Made by a program: the position numbers and the translations under genes. Positions 27,713 through 37,090 of a DNA stretch of 64,000 nucleotides are shown one piece after another; position 1 is the first letter of the stretch, and each line of letters starts with the position of its first letter. Below the pieces are notes generated by a model. The model was not told the origin of the DNA. It did no database searches and saw only the letters and a program-made list of their open reading frames with translations. Source of the DNA: Amycolatopsis sp. DSM 110486 (lineage in GTDB: Bacteria; Actinomycetota; Actinomycetes; Mycobacteriales; Pseudonocardiaceae); NCBI RefSeq assembly GCF_019468465.1, contig NZ_CP080519.1, positions 8,487,001 through 8,551,000 on the forward strand, in the 5' to 3' direction.

Positions 27713-28927
27713 ATGGCTGTGAGCGACGCGGTGAAGACGGCGAAACGGCCGTGGTTGACCCCTGGGGTTGGTGGGATCGGCACGGCGAGTTTTCTCGCGG
27801 ACGTGGGTCATGAGGTTCCGACGGCGCTGATGGCGAGCTTCGTGACCAGCACCTTGGGCGCCCCGGCGGCGGTGCTCGGGTTGATCGAGGGCATCTCCGA
27901 AGGGCTGGCCGGCACCGGCCGGTTCGTCGGCGGAGCGCTGGCGGATGACCCGGGACGACGGCGACGGGTCGCGGTCGGCGGCTATACCGCGACCGCGGTG
28001 CTGTCGGCGTTGATCGGCGTGACGTCGTCGGCGGTGCAGGCGGGTGTGCTGCGCGGAATGGCGTGGGCCGCACGCGGGCTGCGGGTGCCGGCCCGCAACG
28101 CGCTGCTGGCCGACGTCGTACCCAAGCACGCCTACGGGCGGGCGTATGGGTTCGAGCGCACGATGGACAACCTGGGCGCGATCGTCGGGCCGTTGCTCGC
28201 GCTCGGGTTGGTCGCGTTGGTCGGGGTCCGGACGGCGATTGTGCTGTCGGTGATCCCGGGAGTGATGGCGGCGGGCGCGATCGTCTTCGCCATCCGGCAG
28301 GCCCGGTTGCCCCGCGTCGCCGAGCGGCGCAAGCTGCGGTTCCGGATCCGCCCGGTGATAAGAGGCCGGCTGGGTCGGGTGATGGCCGGGTTCGCCGCGT
28401 TCGAGGTCGGCAACGTCGCCGCGACTCTGCTGATCTTGCGGGCCACGGATCTGCTTGCCCCGAGCCACGGGACGCAGAACGCGACACAGCTCGCGATCAC
28501 GCTCTACATCGTCTACAACGTGGCGGCCACGCTCGTGTCCTTTCCGGCCGGGAGCTGGTCGGACCGTTTCGGGCCGCTGGTGGTGACGGCGGCCGGGGTC
28601 GCGGCCTTCCTGCTGGGCTACGTGGTGTTCGCGGTGTCGAGTCCAGCGCTTGTGGTGCTGGGGCTGGGTTTCGCGCTGGCCGGGATCGGGATCGGCTGCG
28701 CGGAAACAGCCGAGCACGCCGCGGTGGCTGCGCTGGCGCCGAACGAGCTGCGCGGGTCGGCGTTCGGGCTGCTGGCCACCGTCCAGGCGCTGGGCAACGT
28801 GGCCGCGAGCGTGGTCGCCGGGGCGCTCTACACGTTCGTCTCGCCCCCGGTGGCGTTCGGCTACCTCGTCGGCTGGATGGGAATTGCGCTGGTCCTGCTG
28901 GGATGGGCAGGCCGCCGCGACCGCTGA
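27713..28927 (+). CDS. MFS transporter, probable exporter
   Basis: A 404-residue major facilitator protein with 12 predicted membrane helices. The segment FLADVGHEVPTALMASFVTS near the start and FVGGALADDPGRRRRVAVGG (the loop 2-3 motif between helices 2 and 3) mark the N-terminal half, and SWSDRFGPLVVTAAGVAAFL the equivalent loop of the C-terminal half. The ATG at 27713 is preferred over an upstream GTG at 27665. It is the only apparent cargo function of the dnaE2-integrated element and is divergent from its likely regulator. The substrate is unknown. Confidence 0.88.
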   Translation: MAVSDAVKTAKRPWLTPGVGGIGTASFLADVGHEVPTALMASFVTSTLGAPAAVLGLIEGISEGLAGTGRFVGGALADDPGRRRRVAVGGYTATAVLSALIGVTSSAVQAGVLRGMAWAARGLRVPARNALLADVVPKHAYGRAYGFERTMDNLGAIVGPLLALGLVALVGVRTAIVLSVIPGVMAAGAIVFAIRQARLPRVAERRKLRFRIRPVIRGRLGRVMAGFAAFEVGNVAATLLILRATDLLAPSHGTQNATQLAITLYIVYNVAATLVSFPAGSWSDRFGPLVVTAAGVAAFLLGYVVFAVSSPALVVLGLGFALAGIGIGCAETAEHAAVAALAPNELRGSAFGLLATVQALGNVAASVVAGALYTFVSPPVAFGYLVGWMGIALVLLGWAGRRDR

Positions 28928-28953
28928 CTCGGCGACACCAAACGTTCGGCTGG

Positions 28954-29363
28954 CTAGCGGAAATCGCGAGACTTCGTCGCCAGCGACTTGAGGTCCAGCG
29001 GCGTGAACTGGTCGGCGACAATCGACACGGTGCCTTCGCCGACCTGCGCGATGCCACGCACCACAACCGCAGCGTGATTCATCAAAATCTTCCTACTCCG
29101 GTGAAACAGCCCGACCGACACGATGATGTTGGCCATGCCGGTCTCGTCCTCGAGGTTGAGGAAGGTGATGCCGCCGGCGGTGGCGGGGCGTTGTTTGTGG
29201 GTGACCGCGCCGCCGACCGTGATCCGGGTGCCGTCGGGGACGTCGAGGAGCTGGCCGGCGGGAATCGCGCCGAGCTCATCGAGGTGGATGCGCAGGAATT
29301 CGATCGGGTGGCGATCAGCGGTGATGCCGGTGGCCCACAAGTCCGCCGACGCCAGCTCGAAGG
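28954..29363 (-). pseudogene. dnaE2: C-terminal part of dnaE2 (inner copy), 5' truncated
   Basis: About 136 codons of the C-terminus of the error-prone polymerase DnaE2: ELASADLWATGITADRHPIE, then the OB-fold segment ITVGGAVTHKQRPATAGGIT with FLNLEDETGMANIIVSVG, and the end VSIVADQFTPLDLKSLATKS-RDFR. A full gene would encode about 1,050 residues; everything upstream of about 29363 is missing. Upstream sequence in this frame is unrelated. This copy joins directly to the recombinase element on its 3' side. Confidence 0.85.
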
Positions 29364-29847
29364 TCGTCACAGAACAACGAGAACCCGGACACGTGCGAGG
29401 AGCAGGCGACAGCGAACCGAGCACCATCACGGGCACGGACAATTCCAGTGCCGACGGGGATGGGTGCTTTCAGGCCCGCTGCTGGACGATGAGGAACGCG
29501 CCGCATCCTCCCCGCGCCGAGGTCCCTCATCGTTCGCGCAAGATCGGTATGCCGCGAAGGCGGCGCACCGCCGGACCGGAACGCGCGAAATACCTCAGCT
29601 CTCGCACTCTAACGCCCGCAGCACTACCCCGCGGCCCGGCCGTCACAGGAACGAGCCTTTCCGCGAGCAAGATCGACGACGCCTGTTACCGCGGCGAGCT
29701 GGTACCCGTCGTCGGCCGAGGACCTCTAGCCATGTGGCGCGCAAGCGCCAGTCCGGCGAGTTCGACGCGATGACCACCGCCACGTTCAAGCAGGGCGTCC
29801 GTGATGCGCTGGCCCAGGCCCACGTGCCTGATTGAGCTGTCGTCTCG
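29364..29847. other. Gene-free stretch next to the broken dnaE2
   Basis: No gene can be supported. A short plus-strand end (TTATFKQGVRDALAQAHVPD, stop at 29833) looks like a protein C-terminus but nothing upstream continues it. Confidence 0.4.
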
Positions 29848-31140
29848 TCATGCGAGGACGAAGTAGCGGAGCCAGAGATACGGCGCGGCGACGGCGATGG
29901 TGATGGCGGTGATGATCGCGCCTTTCTTGGTGAATTCCCAGAAGGTGATGGGTGTGCCGGCGCGGGCGGCGATTCCGAGCATGACGACGTTGGCGCTGGC
30001 GCCGATGGCGGTCATGTTGCCGCCGAAGTCGGCGCCGAGGGCGAGTGACCACCATAGGGCCTGGGAGTGTGCGGGGTCGGGGATGTCGTGGGTGAGGGCG
30101 AGGACGAGCGGGGTCATCGTGGCGACGTAGGGGATGTTGTCGATGATGCCGGACAGCAGTGCGGAGGCGCCGAGGATCAGCAAGACGGCCAGCAATGCGT
30201 TGCCGCCGGTGGCGTCAGCTGCGAGGTGGGCGAGGTTGTCGATGACTCCGGTCTTGGCGAGGGCGCCGATCATGATGAACAGGCCGGCGAAGAACAGCAG
30301 GGTCTCCCACTCGACGCTGGCGAGGTAGTCCTTGGGGCGGGTGCCGGAGATGAGGACGAGCAGGCCGGCGCCGAGGAGGGCGACCACGGACGGGTCCAGA
30401 TGCACGACCGAGTGCAGGATGAAGCCCGCGAACACCAGCGTCAGGACGAGGCCGCATTTGAGCAGCAGCCGCGGCTGCTGGATGGCCTCGCGTTCGTTGA
30501 GTGTCATCACCTCGGCGCGGCGTTTGGGGTCGACGGTGAACGACCCGCGGAACAGCCACGGCAGCACGAGGGTGAACACGATCAGCACGATGAGGACGAT
30601 CGGGCCGAGGTTGAGCAGGAAGTCGTTGAACGACAGGCCGGCGCGGCTGCCGATGATGATGTTCGGCGGGTCACCGATCAGGGTCGAGGTGCCGCCGATG
30701 TTGGAGGCGAAGACCTCGGCGATCAGGAACGGGGTCGGGTTGATGTCGAGGCGGTCGCAGACCAGCAGGGTGACCGGCGCGATCAGCAGCACGGTCGTCA
30801 CGTTGTCGAGCAACGCCGAGGCGATCGCGGTGATGAGCGCCAGGAGGATCATCACGCGTAGCGGGGAGCCTTTCGCGCGTTTGGCCGCCCAGATCGCGAG
30901 GAACTCGAAGACACCGGTGCGGCGGAGGATCCCGACGATGATCATCATCCCGAGCAGCAGGAAGATGACGTTCCAGTCGATGCCGGTGTCCTGGGAGAAG
31001 AACGCGTCGGCCGAGCTGCTGACCCCGGTGGCCAGCACGGTGCCGGCGCCGGCGAGTGCGGCGACCATCTTCGGGATCTTCTCGGTCGCGATGAGCACGT
31101 AGGCCACGGCGAACACGGTGATGGCGATGACGGGGCTCAC
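29848..31140 (-). CDS. ArsB/NhaD-type ion transporter
   Basis: A 430-residue member of the ion-transporter superfamily of ArsB, NhaD and the P protein, with about 11 membrane helices. Signature regions are [20 protein letters not shown], the [20 protein letters not shown] loop and a matching repeat in the C-terminal half ([37 protein letters not shown]). The two asparagine/glycine-rich loops form the ion path in this superfamily; direction and ion (Na+/H+ exchange, anion uptake) cannot be fixed. The GTG start at 31140 has GAGG about 9 bases upstream. It follows a CBS-domain gene by 28 bases, so the pair is one operon. Confidence 0.88.
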   Translation of the reverse strand: MSPVIAITVFAVAYVLIATEKIPKMVAALAGAGTVLATGVSSSADAFFSQDTGIDWNVIFLLLGMMIIVGILRRTGVFEFLAIWAAKRAKGSPLRVMILLALITAIASALLDNVTTVLLIAPVTLLVCDRLDINPTPFLIAEVFASNIGGTSTLIGDPPNIIIGSRAGLSFNDFLLNLGPIVLIVLIVFTLVLPWLFRGSFTVDPKRRAEVMTLNEREAIQQPRLLLKCGLVLTLVFAGFILHSVVHLDPSVVALLGAGLLVLISGTRPKDYLASVEWETLLFFAGLFIMIGALAKTGVIDNLAHLAADATGGNALLAVLLILGASALLSGIIDNIPYVATMTPLVLALTHDIPDPAHSQALWWSLALGADFGGNMTAIGASANVVMLGIAARAGTPITFWEFTKKGAIITAITIAVAAPYLWLRYFVLA

Positions 31141-31168
31141 GCGAGCGCCTCGCGTGGGGCGCCGGCGG

Positions 31169-31615
31169 TCAGTGCGGAGTGAGGGCCAGCTCCAGCAGTC
31201 GGGACGCGGAGACGACGCCGATGAGGGTCTTGTCCTGCATCACTGCGACAAGCGGACAGCGCAGCCGGGCCATTGTCGCGGCGACCTCGACGATCGTGTC
31301 GTCGGCGTTCACCCGCGGCAGCTCCGTCGGCTCCTGGGGCAGCACCGACCGCACGGTCTTGCCTGCGAGTTTGTCCGCGGCGCGGTCGGCTATCGACTCG
31401 GTGAGCACTCCCGCCAGCGACGGGTCGTCGCACACGTAGCTCGGCACCAGGAACTTCACCACCTGCGAGGCCGGCAGTACCGACTGCGGGCAGCCAGTGG
31501 CATCCGTGACGACCAACCCGGGCAGCCGTCGCTCCGCCAGCAGCCGCGCGGCCGCAAGGGCATCGGAGTCCAGGTCGACGACCGGGTACTCCTCGGCCAT
31601 CTCGGAGGCGTGCAT
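31169..31615 (-). CDS. CBS-domain pair protein
   Basis: A 148-residue protein made of two CBS motifs (a Bateman module): [20 protein letters not shown] with [14 protein letters not shown] in the first half, and [20 protein letters not shown] then [16 protein letters not shown] end ([13 protein letters not shown]) in the second. CBS pairs bind adenine nucleotides or other ligands and often regulate a neighbouring transporter. Spacing to the ArsB/NhaD-type gene implies that role here. Confidence 0.85.
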   Translation of the reverse strand: MHASEMAEEYPVVDLDSDALAAARLLAERRLPGLVVTDATGCPQSVLPASQVVKFLVPSYVCDDPSLAGVLTESIADRAADKLAGKTVRSVLPQEPTELPRVNADDTIVEVAATMARLRCPLVAVMQDKTLIGVVSASRLLELALTPH

Positions 31616-32524
31616 CTTCCGACTCTACGACCAGCGGGACTCCGCCGCGCTGGCGCGCGGAGGAGTCCTGCGACGTTCTTGACGCTCCGCGGCGCCGCGC
31701 CGGCGCCGCGGCCGAAGATCGGTCGCCGCACCCAGCCACAGCAGGAGCCAAGCGGGAACCGGCGCACGTGACCACAGGGTGGAAGGCCGGGCGGTGGACG
31801 GTGGGAGACCGGACCGTGGAGGGGGTGACGCCGGTGGCGGGGAGGGGCAGAACGTGGCAGGGCCACCCGGTGCGGACGATCGGAGCGGGGGTCATCGGAC
31901 TTCCAGGGGTCGGCGAGCCAGCCCGCACCCGGCCGGGTGCGGGCGAGCCGACCAGACTTCCCGGCACTCCTGGCCGTAAAGATGCCGCAAATATCCGCAT
32001 CAGGCAAACTGCCCGGTCAGTTATCAGTCAGTCCAGCCGAGCGTTGTGTCGAGCTGGTAGAGGTTCTCGCCGAACTGATCACCGGCGGAGCTTGAGCCCT
32101 TCCAAGCCGGCCGCGGGAGCAACAAACGCCCGCTCCTGGCATGGCAAGGGAACCGTGTAGCAGAAACCGCGTTCCTCAGATCATGGCCCGAAAACTCGCG
32201 GGGATCGATGCACGTTACCCGGCTTGACGGTCCCCGACCAGCTACGCCCCAGCAGCCAGGGGAAGATGAAGAACCTCGCCAAGACGGCCCGCGATGATCG
32301 CGCCGCCGAGCCACCTGCACCGGTGTCTGACCGGTCCGAGTCGAGGGTGCCGCGTTCGCTTCCGGCACCGCCGCCGCGACCTCGTCCACCCGCGCCTGGA
32401 CCCGCAGCAACTCGCGCTCGGCGTCGGTCACGCCGCCGGGCGCGAGCTGCTGCGCCGGCGCGCTGATCTCGTCTTCCTGCGCGGGCGAGAATCCGACCAA
32501 ATGCGCACTCTGCCGGGGTTCTTG
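31616..32524. other. Gene-free stretch
   Basis: About 900 bases. The right third, on the minus strand, contains a protein-like run (APGGVTDAERELLRVQARVD, then EVAAAVPEANAAP, about 32,350-32,500) that looks like part of a coiled region of a lost gene. Nothing else is recognisable. Confidence 0.35.
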
Positions 32525-33058
32525 CTAGAAGGTCAGTACCTCGATGGTGCCTAGATCAATCCCGTAGTGCCTGTAGACCTTGGTCGTGTTCTCGCTCGTC
32601 AGTTGGTCCTCGGTGTAGCCGAGGAGGCCGGCCGTCCGGACGACGTCGGTTGCCGAGCCAGCCTCGATTTCAAGGTACGGCGGGATCCGCGGCCATTCGT
32701 CGATCTCGAGCTGTGTGCCGTCGAGTTCGAAGCTGGCGCGGCGGTTCTCCTGGTACGATTTTGGTGTGAAGCCGAGCAGGCCGAGCAGTTCGTTGGTGCT
32801 GGTGAAGTCGCTCACGGTGACCTCGACCTCGTAGGTGCCGTCGATCGCGTCGCTACGGATTTCCTTGACGCATAGCGTTGTCTCGCTGCCGGTATCACGT
32901 AGCCGGATCCACTTCGACTGGTCTCCCGGCGTGATGTCGTAGACGTGGCGCCGCATGAGCCGCGTGTCGCTGACCTGCTTGCCGCCCTTCTCCAGGATGA
33001 GTGCCGCGGTTGCCTGCGGGTCGATGTCGAGAATCTTGGCTTCGTGCTCGATCGGCAC
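32525..33058 (-). CDS. CYTH-domain protein (class IV adenylate cyclase/thiamine-triphosphatase fold)
   Basis: A 177-residue CYTH-fold protein. The N-terminal EHEAKILDID matches the family's HxExK-type start, followed by WIRLRDTG, CVKEIRSDAIDGTYEVEVTV and the C-terminal LEIDEWPRIPPYLEIEAGSA, all charged strands lining the triphosphate tunnel. Members hydrolyse inorganic or nucleoside triphosphates or make cAMP; which one cannot be decided. The GTG at 33058 has AAGGAG 8 bases upstream. It starts 33 bases after a truncated radical-SAM gene, probably once its operon partner. Confidence 0.88.
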   Translation of the reverse strand: MPIEHEAKILDIDPQATAALILEKGGKQVSDTRLMRRHVYDITPGDQSKWIRLRDTGSETTLCVKEIRSDAIDGTYEVEVTVSDFTSTNELLGLLGFTPKSYQENRRASFELDGTQLEIDEWPRIPPYLEIEAGSATDVVRTAGLLGYTEDQLTSENTTKVYRHYGIDLGTIEVLTF

Positions 33059-33091
33059 TGGCGTGTCTCCTTCGGTGTGGTGGCGTGGACC

Positions 33092-33790
33092 CTAGCGATC
33101 TACCGCGTCGAGCTCGGCGGCCTCGCGGGCGCGAAGCGCACGGATTTCTTCGGGCAGGTCGGAACGCAGGAACTCATCGAGGGGCCGGCACAGATCCATG
33201 CGTTGGATGCAGACGCCGACCTGGTAGAGGCCGGAGCGGTCGCGGTAGAGCCGTACGCCGTAGAAGCCCTCTTGGCAGTCGGTGTCGTTGTTGAAGGGGC
33301 AGCCTGCGCACGTCGGCGGTAGCCGGACCCTGCGGATCTTTTTGAAGAACACCCGCCGGCCGCCTGGTAGTCGGTACGCCGTGCGTGCGCCGGAGACGCC
33401 GGCCGTCAGATAGCGCGCTTCCGGAACAGCGCCGCGTTGCTCGAGTGCTGTCTCGATCGCGCGGATCGACGCTTCACCGTGATCGAGCGAGTTGAGTAAT
33501 CGGACGGACAGGCGCGGCGAGTACTCGTCGAGGAGGCGGTGCACGCGGCCGATGTGGCTTTCGTCGGGAACCACGATGTTGGCGTCGACTCCGACGCCCG
33601 CTGCGAGCGCGGCGTTGATTGAGTCGGTTAATGCCTTGAGCTTCCGGGCTGCGCGTTCGACGTTGCGGTAGCGGTTGTGCTGGACTGCGCCCAGCTCCTC
33701 AGGCGTTGTCCCGAAGATCGAGAAGTTGACACGCTCCAGGCTTGCCTCGGCGCAATGCGGAAGGATTTCGCTGCTAGAGGGACTGCTCCA
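33092..33790 (-). pseudogene. Radical-SAM protein, N-terminus missing
   Basis: About 230 codons of a radical-SAM enzyme without the N-terminal CxxxCxxC cluster site. Visible parts are EILPHCAEASLERVNFSIFG, then TTPEELGAVQHNRYRNVERA, GVDANIVVPDESH, LLNSLDHGE and a C-terminal cysteine set (CAGCPFNNDTDCQEGFYGVR, with a fourth Cys in VGVCIQRMDLC) that probably binds an auxiliary Fe-S cluster, as in MoaA/SPASM relatives. Sequence homology fades at about 33,790, where unrelated DNA and a recombinase remnant begin. The stop is 33 bases before the CYTH gene. The catalytic cluster is lost, so the gene is probably dead. Confidence 0.8.
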
Positions 33791-33848
33791 GGAGGGGACA
33801 GACTTCGCCGTCCACGTGCCGGTCCCGCCCGGTGCAGCTGACAGTGCG

Positions 33849-34079
33849 ATGATCGACTACGACGAGTGGGCCGATGATCTCGACCGCGCCGTGATCCATT
33901 TCGGGCGTCAAGATTTCCCGCTGGTAGATCGACTGGTGCAGCGCTCGCAGCGGCGGTTCATTCCTGATAGCAGCGATCCAGTCGGAATGTCGCTGTACGG
34001 CCGCACGTTGCGCCTGCTCGGCGACCTGCGCCAAGACCAAGGGCACCTGCGAGGACCACTTTCGGCCAGCCACTGCTGA
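33849..34079 (+). CDS. Unrecognised small open frame
   Basis: A 76-residue frame from an ATG: MIDYDEWADDLDRAVIHFGR, then QDFPLVDRLVQRSQRRFIPD. Third-position GC and composition suit a real protein up to about residue 60, after which it runs into the antisense of the recombinase remnant. It may be a truncated accessory gene between the radical-SAM and recombinase fragments. No family is recognised. Confidence 0.3.
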   Translation: MIDYDEWADDLDRAVIHFGRQDFPLVDRLVQRSQRRFIPDSSDPVGMSLYGRTLRLLGDLRQDQGHLRGPLSASHC

Positions 34080-34657
34080 TTGGGGTGCGGTCCGGCGTCG
34101 ACGAGTTGGTAGCCGTAGGGGGGTCGTCCGCCGAGGTAGCGGCCTTGCTGGGTCGCTTGGTTGTGCATCGCGGCCAGGACCCGGTGGCGGGCGCGGAGGA
34201 CTTCGCGTTGCGACTGGGTTGCCAGCAGCGCCATGAGCGCGCGGTGATCACAATTGCCGAGATCGACTGGCCCGTCTGTTTCGGGTAGCCAGAGCTGGAT
34301 GCCGTGACGGGTGCACCAGGCATAGATCGTGGCGAACTGGCTTCCGGTGAAGGCGCGTTCGTATTCGCCGATCACGATCGCGTCGACTGCGGGCTTCGGG
34401 TCGGTGATCGTGGCCATGAGTTGGGCGGCTTGGGGTCGTTGTGGCCATGGGGTGCGGCGGGAGGTGCCGGCGTCGAAGTAGTCCGCGATGATCTGGCCGT
34501 GGCCGGTGATGAGGTGGTCGGCCATGTCGTGTTGCCAGCCGTGGGAGGACATGCGGTCTTGGTGGCGCAGGGTTGAGGTGCGGCCGTAGAAGGCGAACCG
34601 CAACCCGCCGCCAGGCTGGGGTGGGGGAGAGGGCCGGGTGGCTCTGCTGGTGGTCAT
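34070..34657 (-). pseudogene. Large serine recombinase, N-terminal part only
   Basis: The catalytic domain begins RFAFYGRTSTLRHQDRMSSH; the FYGRTS context places the nucleophilic serine. It continues DYFDAGTSRRTPWPQRPQAA, GEYERAFTGSQF and the start of the recombinase domain GGRPPYGYQLVDAGPHPN, then breaks near 34,080, after which no frame gives recombinase sequence. A complete enzyme of this family has 450-600 residues. This is probably the integrase of a lost element. Confidence 0.8.
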
Positions 34658-35033
34658 CCACTGTGCGAGCACGTCCACCGTCTCTGTTGATGAGGGCGCT
34701 GACGTAGGGAGCGGTCGGGATGGGATCACGCTGAACGGATGCACCGGGCCTGGGTCCATGACGGTGAGCTGGGGAACGTTCGCCCGAACAGCGCAGCTGA
34801 GCTGGAGACAAGGCCAAGCCGTATACCGCTCTAGTCATCAACGTTCGGTAGCAGCGAGTCATCGTCGGTTTCGTATCTCATCTCATCCCCTTCTCTACCC
34901 GGTTTCTACCTTGGGCCACCGACAGAAAAGGTGCATCCGGGCACACCCGTCCAGGTGAACAACGCACAGGCCTGTCGGGGCGACGAAACCGCTGTGCCGG
35001 GCCCAGCGCCCGCCGCAGGGAGTGACTCGGCGA
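34658..35033. other. Gene-free stretch
   Basis: About 375 bases upstream of the recombinase remnant without a gene I can support. Confidence 0.45.
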
Positions 35034-35068
35034 ACGGCCGTGCGCGGATCGGCGGCGCGCACGGCCGT
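35034..35068 (-). terminator. 13-bp perfect hairpin downstream of the DUF5996 gene
   Basis: ACGGCCGTGCGCG pairs with CGCGCACGGCCGT across a 9-base loop. It lies about 130 bases past the stop of the minus-strand gene at 35201 and has no T-tract. Termination is the simplest reading. Confidence 0.45.
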
Positions 35069-35200
35069 CCTGGGGACAGTGGCTGCCGGTCAGAGGCCCG
35101 TCGCAGCGTTGAGAAGCGTCGCCTGGCTGTCGTCCGCTTCGAGGGATCCTTCACGCGAACAGCGTCGCCACAGCTTCGTCGTTCACAATAGCCCGCGGCG

Positions 35201-36136
35201 TCAGCCGTCAATCGCGTGCGGCCGGTGTTCAAGTGCCTCGCGGTCCCATGCCCCGAGATCAGCTGCGGCGACATAGGTTGATCGAAGAAAGCTGAGGAGC
35301 AGTTCCTCTGGGTCTCGCGCTGTGCGCACGGCCTCGTACGGCAGCAGGAACTCGCCCAAACCCGCATCAAAGTAAGCAATGTCGGGTTGCACGCGGCGCT
35401 GCCGGTAGCCGTCGGGCTCGGGGTAGGAGTAGGCGTAGAAGGAGCCTTCCGCGCTGCCGCCTGGCCAAAACCCGCAACTTGCGAGTTCGTGGGAGTAGCC
35501 TTCCACCATCACACGGTCCGGACAGTTCGGAACTCCACCGGCGTGCCGTGGGGCGACGCGGCCGGAAAACCGGGTGCAAGCCAGGTCCATCGCTCCCCAG
35601 AAGAAGTGCACCGGGCTGCTTTTACCCATGAACTCGGCTCGGTACTTGCTCATGACGCGGTGTGCGGCCGAGAGCTGACCCCAGAATCGGCGGACGTGAT
35701 CGTGCTCGTATGTGCGATGCGTGGTGTCTTCGGCGAAGGGGATTGCCTGCTCGACTTCCACGGGGGTCGCCCAGATCGACACTTCGATGCCCAACTTGGC
35801 CAGCGCCGCGATCGTCTCCCGGTAGAAGACGGCTACCGGCTTCGACTCGAGGGCCACATGACCGTGCGCGCCGTTGCTGACGCGGATGTTCAGGCGGTGT
35901 TCAACGAAGTCGAACTCCAGGTCGAAGAGCTGATCTCCGTTCGGGATCGATGACGTGGTGAGGCCTCTCGCAGAGACATACAGGGGAACCTGCCACCAGT
36001 GGTTGACCAGCGGCGTGTTGGCCATGCGGATCTTGCCCACGACCTGCGTCCACATGTGCAAGGTGTCGCGCGTGTCGATCCAGTCGTCGACCCGAAGCGC
36101 AGGCCACGGGTCCGTGACAGTGAGCTCAGAGGTCAT
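35201..36136 (-). CDS. DUF5996 family protein
   Basis: A 311-residue conserved protein of the DUF5996 type, common in actinobacteria and of unknown function. Characteristic parts are WPALRVDDWIDTRDTLHMWT, PLVNHWWQVPLYVSARGLTT, SPVHFFWGAMDLACTRFSGR and YSHELASCGFWPGG. It is soluble, with many conserved Trp and His residues that suggest an enzyme or ligand-binding protein. The ATG at 36136 is preferred because GGAG lies 7 bases upstream; a start 21 bases earlier is in frame. Confidence 0.88.
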   Translation of the reverse strand: MTSELTVTDPWPALRVDDWIDTRDTLHMWTQVVGKIRMANTPLVNHWWQVPLYVSARGLTTSSIPNGDQLFDLEFDFVEHRLNIRVSNGAHGHVALESKPVAVFYRETIAALAKLGIEVSIWATPVEVEQAIPFAEDTTHRTYEHDHVRRFWGQLSAAHRVMSKYRAEFMGKSSPVHFFWGAMDLACTRFSGRVAPRHAGGVPNCPDRVMVEGYSHELASCGFWPGGSAEGSFYAYSYPEPDGYRQRRVQPDIAYFDAGLGEFLLPYEAVRTARDPEELLLSFLRSTYVAAADLGAWDREALEHRPHAIDG

Positions 36137-36326
36137 CGTGACTCCGATCAGTGCCAACCGAATGTGGCACAGTGTAAGCGATTCCGGAGGAGGTCAAGGG
36201 CTGCACGTGCCTGGAAGATGTGGCCGGCCGACCCGTGCGATGGGCGCTGATCTTCGGCGCGCCGACGAGGCCGTGGGAGGGATCCAGCGGAGCGTGGCCA
36301 TGCGCCGACCTGGTTTGCGTCGGTTG

Positions 36327-36632
36327 TTACCCCCCGACTGCCGCGGACGCGGCCTGCTGGATGAGAGCGGGCACGGCGGCGGGCTGGGATACGTAGATGG
36401 AGTGGCTGCCGACCGCTTCGACCACGGTCGAGTGGGTCCGCTGGGACATGGCGCGCTGCGCTGGTGGTGGGATCATCTTGTCGTCGGTCGCGACCAGGTA
36501 CCAGCTCGGCTTGACCCGCCAGGTGGGTTCAGAAATCGGCCCGCTGAGGGTGTCCAGGCACAAGGAGAACGCCGATGGGACGTCGCCCTGCACGAAGGCG
36601 TGGGTCAAGGGCAGTGGCACAGAGCGCACCAT
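36327..36632 (-). pseudogene. Alpha/beta-hydrolase C-terminal fragment
   Basis: The last 100 residues of an alpha/beta hydrolase: WRVKPSWYLVATDDKMIPPP, AQRAMSQRTHSTVVEAVGSH and SIYVSQPAAVPALIQQA. The DDKMIPP (acid) and GSH (catalytic histidine) motifs are present, but the nucleophile half (GxSxG) is absent. The frame starts inside the gene. Confidence 0.75.
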
Positions 36633-36635
36633 GCT

Positions 36636-37004
36636 GGCCGGCTATGCCTCCGACGACACACTGATCGCCCAGGGCTATCCGCCGACGGACTACGTGGACA
36701 ACGACCACGCCTCGGTCGTCGACAAGGCCACCCTCGACACCTACGCGACCAAGGATCTCGCTGCGTTCAAGGCCGCCACCGAGACGTGGAAGTGCAGCGT
36801 CTGGGTGGCGGCGCAACCGGCAACGGCGTGCAGCTGTCGCTGAAGCTGTCGGGCTGGGCGCTCGGCGACGCGCCGGTGTTCGGCGTCAGCGGGCACCCGT
36901 GGATCCCAGACGGCCAGTACCGGCGCCGGATCCTCGGTTCAGCAACGACACCGAAAGCACCGTCTCTCTGGAGTTCAGACGACCTTGGCGGTGACCTGAC
37001 ATGA
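36636..37004 (+). pseudogene. Decayed, probably phage-derived sequence
   Basis: Frames change twice over 370 bases. One reads GYPPTDYVDNDHASVVDKAT, the next GATGNGVQLSLKLSGWALGD with APVFGVSGHPW, and a third NDTESTVSLEFRRPW before the ATG at 37001. Each piece is protein-like. The adjoining gene resembles a phage structural protein, so this may be a degraded tail-module gene. Confidence 0.3.
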
Positions 37005-37087
37005 CCCAGCCGCCGGGAACAGGAACCCTGCTCGACCAGCCCAACGACCTGCTCCGCCAAGTTGCCGAACTCTCTCGTAAGTCGTAG
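37001..37087 (+). CDS. 28-residue open frame, possibly the broken start of the next gene
   Basis: Encodes MTQPPGTGTLLDQPNDLLRQ-VAELSRKS and ends at TAG. The next gene starts four bases later in the same frame, so the two are separated only by an in-frame amber codon and one alanine codon. Phage minor structural proteins often begin with a short helix of the type xLxxQVxELxRKS, so this may be their original N-terminus. Confidence 0.35.
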   Translation: MTQPPGTGTLLDQPNDLLRQVAELSRKS

Positions 37088-37090
37088 GCG

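Larger units (their letters stand above)
22780..29363. mobile_element. Integrated element of about 6.2 kb in the 3' end of dnaE2, with two tyrosine recombinases
   Basis: Two dnaE2 C-terminal segments in the same orientation, 6174 bases apart, bracket four genes: two overlapping tyrosine recombinases, a GntR/PBP regulator and an MFS transporter. The arrangement fits a site-specific element that recombines within the conserved dnaE2 terminus and restores the reading frame with its own copy. The recombinase pair resembles TnpA/TnpB of Tn554-like elements; no tnpC-like third gene is present. Outside the right boundary dnaE2 is itself cut off upstream of about 29363, so the target gene was already broken or was broken later. 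Confidence 0.7.

Noticed and set aside
31768-32160. Plus-strand frame between the CBS gene and the CYTH gene
   Set aside because: No homology or codon bias; G-rich repeats such as GGTGGACGGTGGG explain the open frame.
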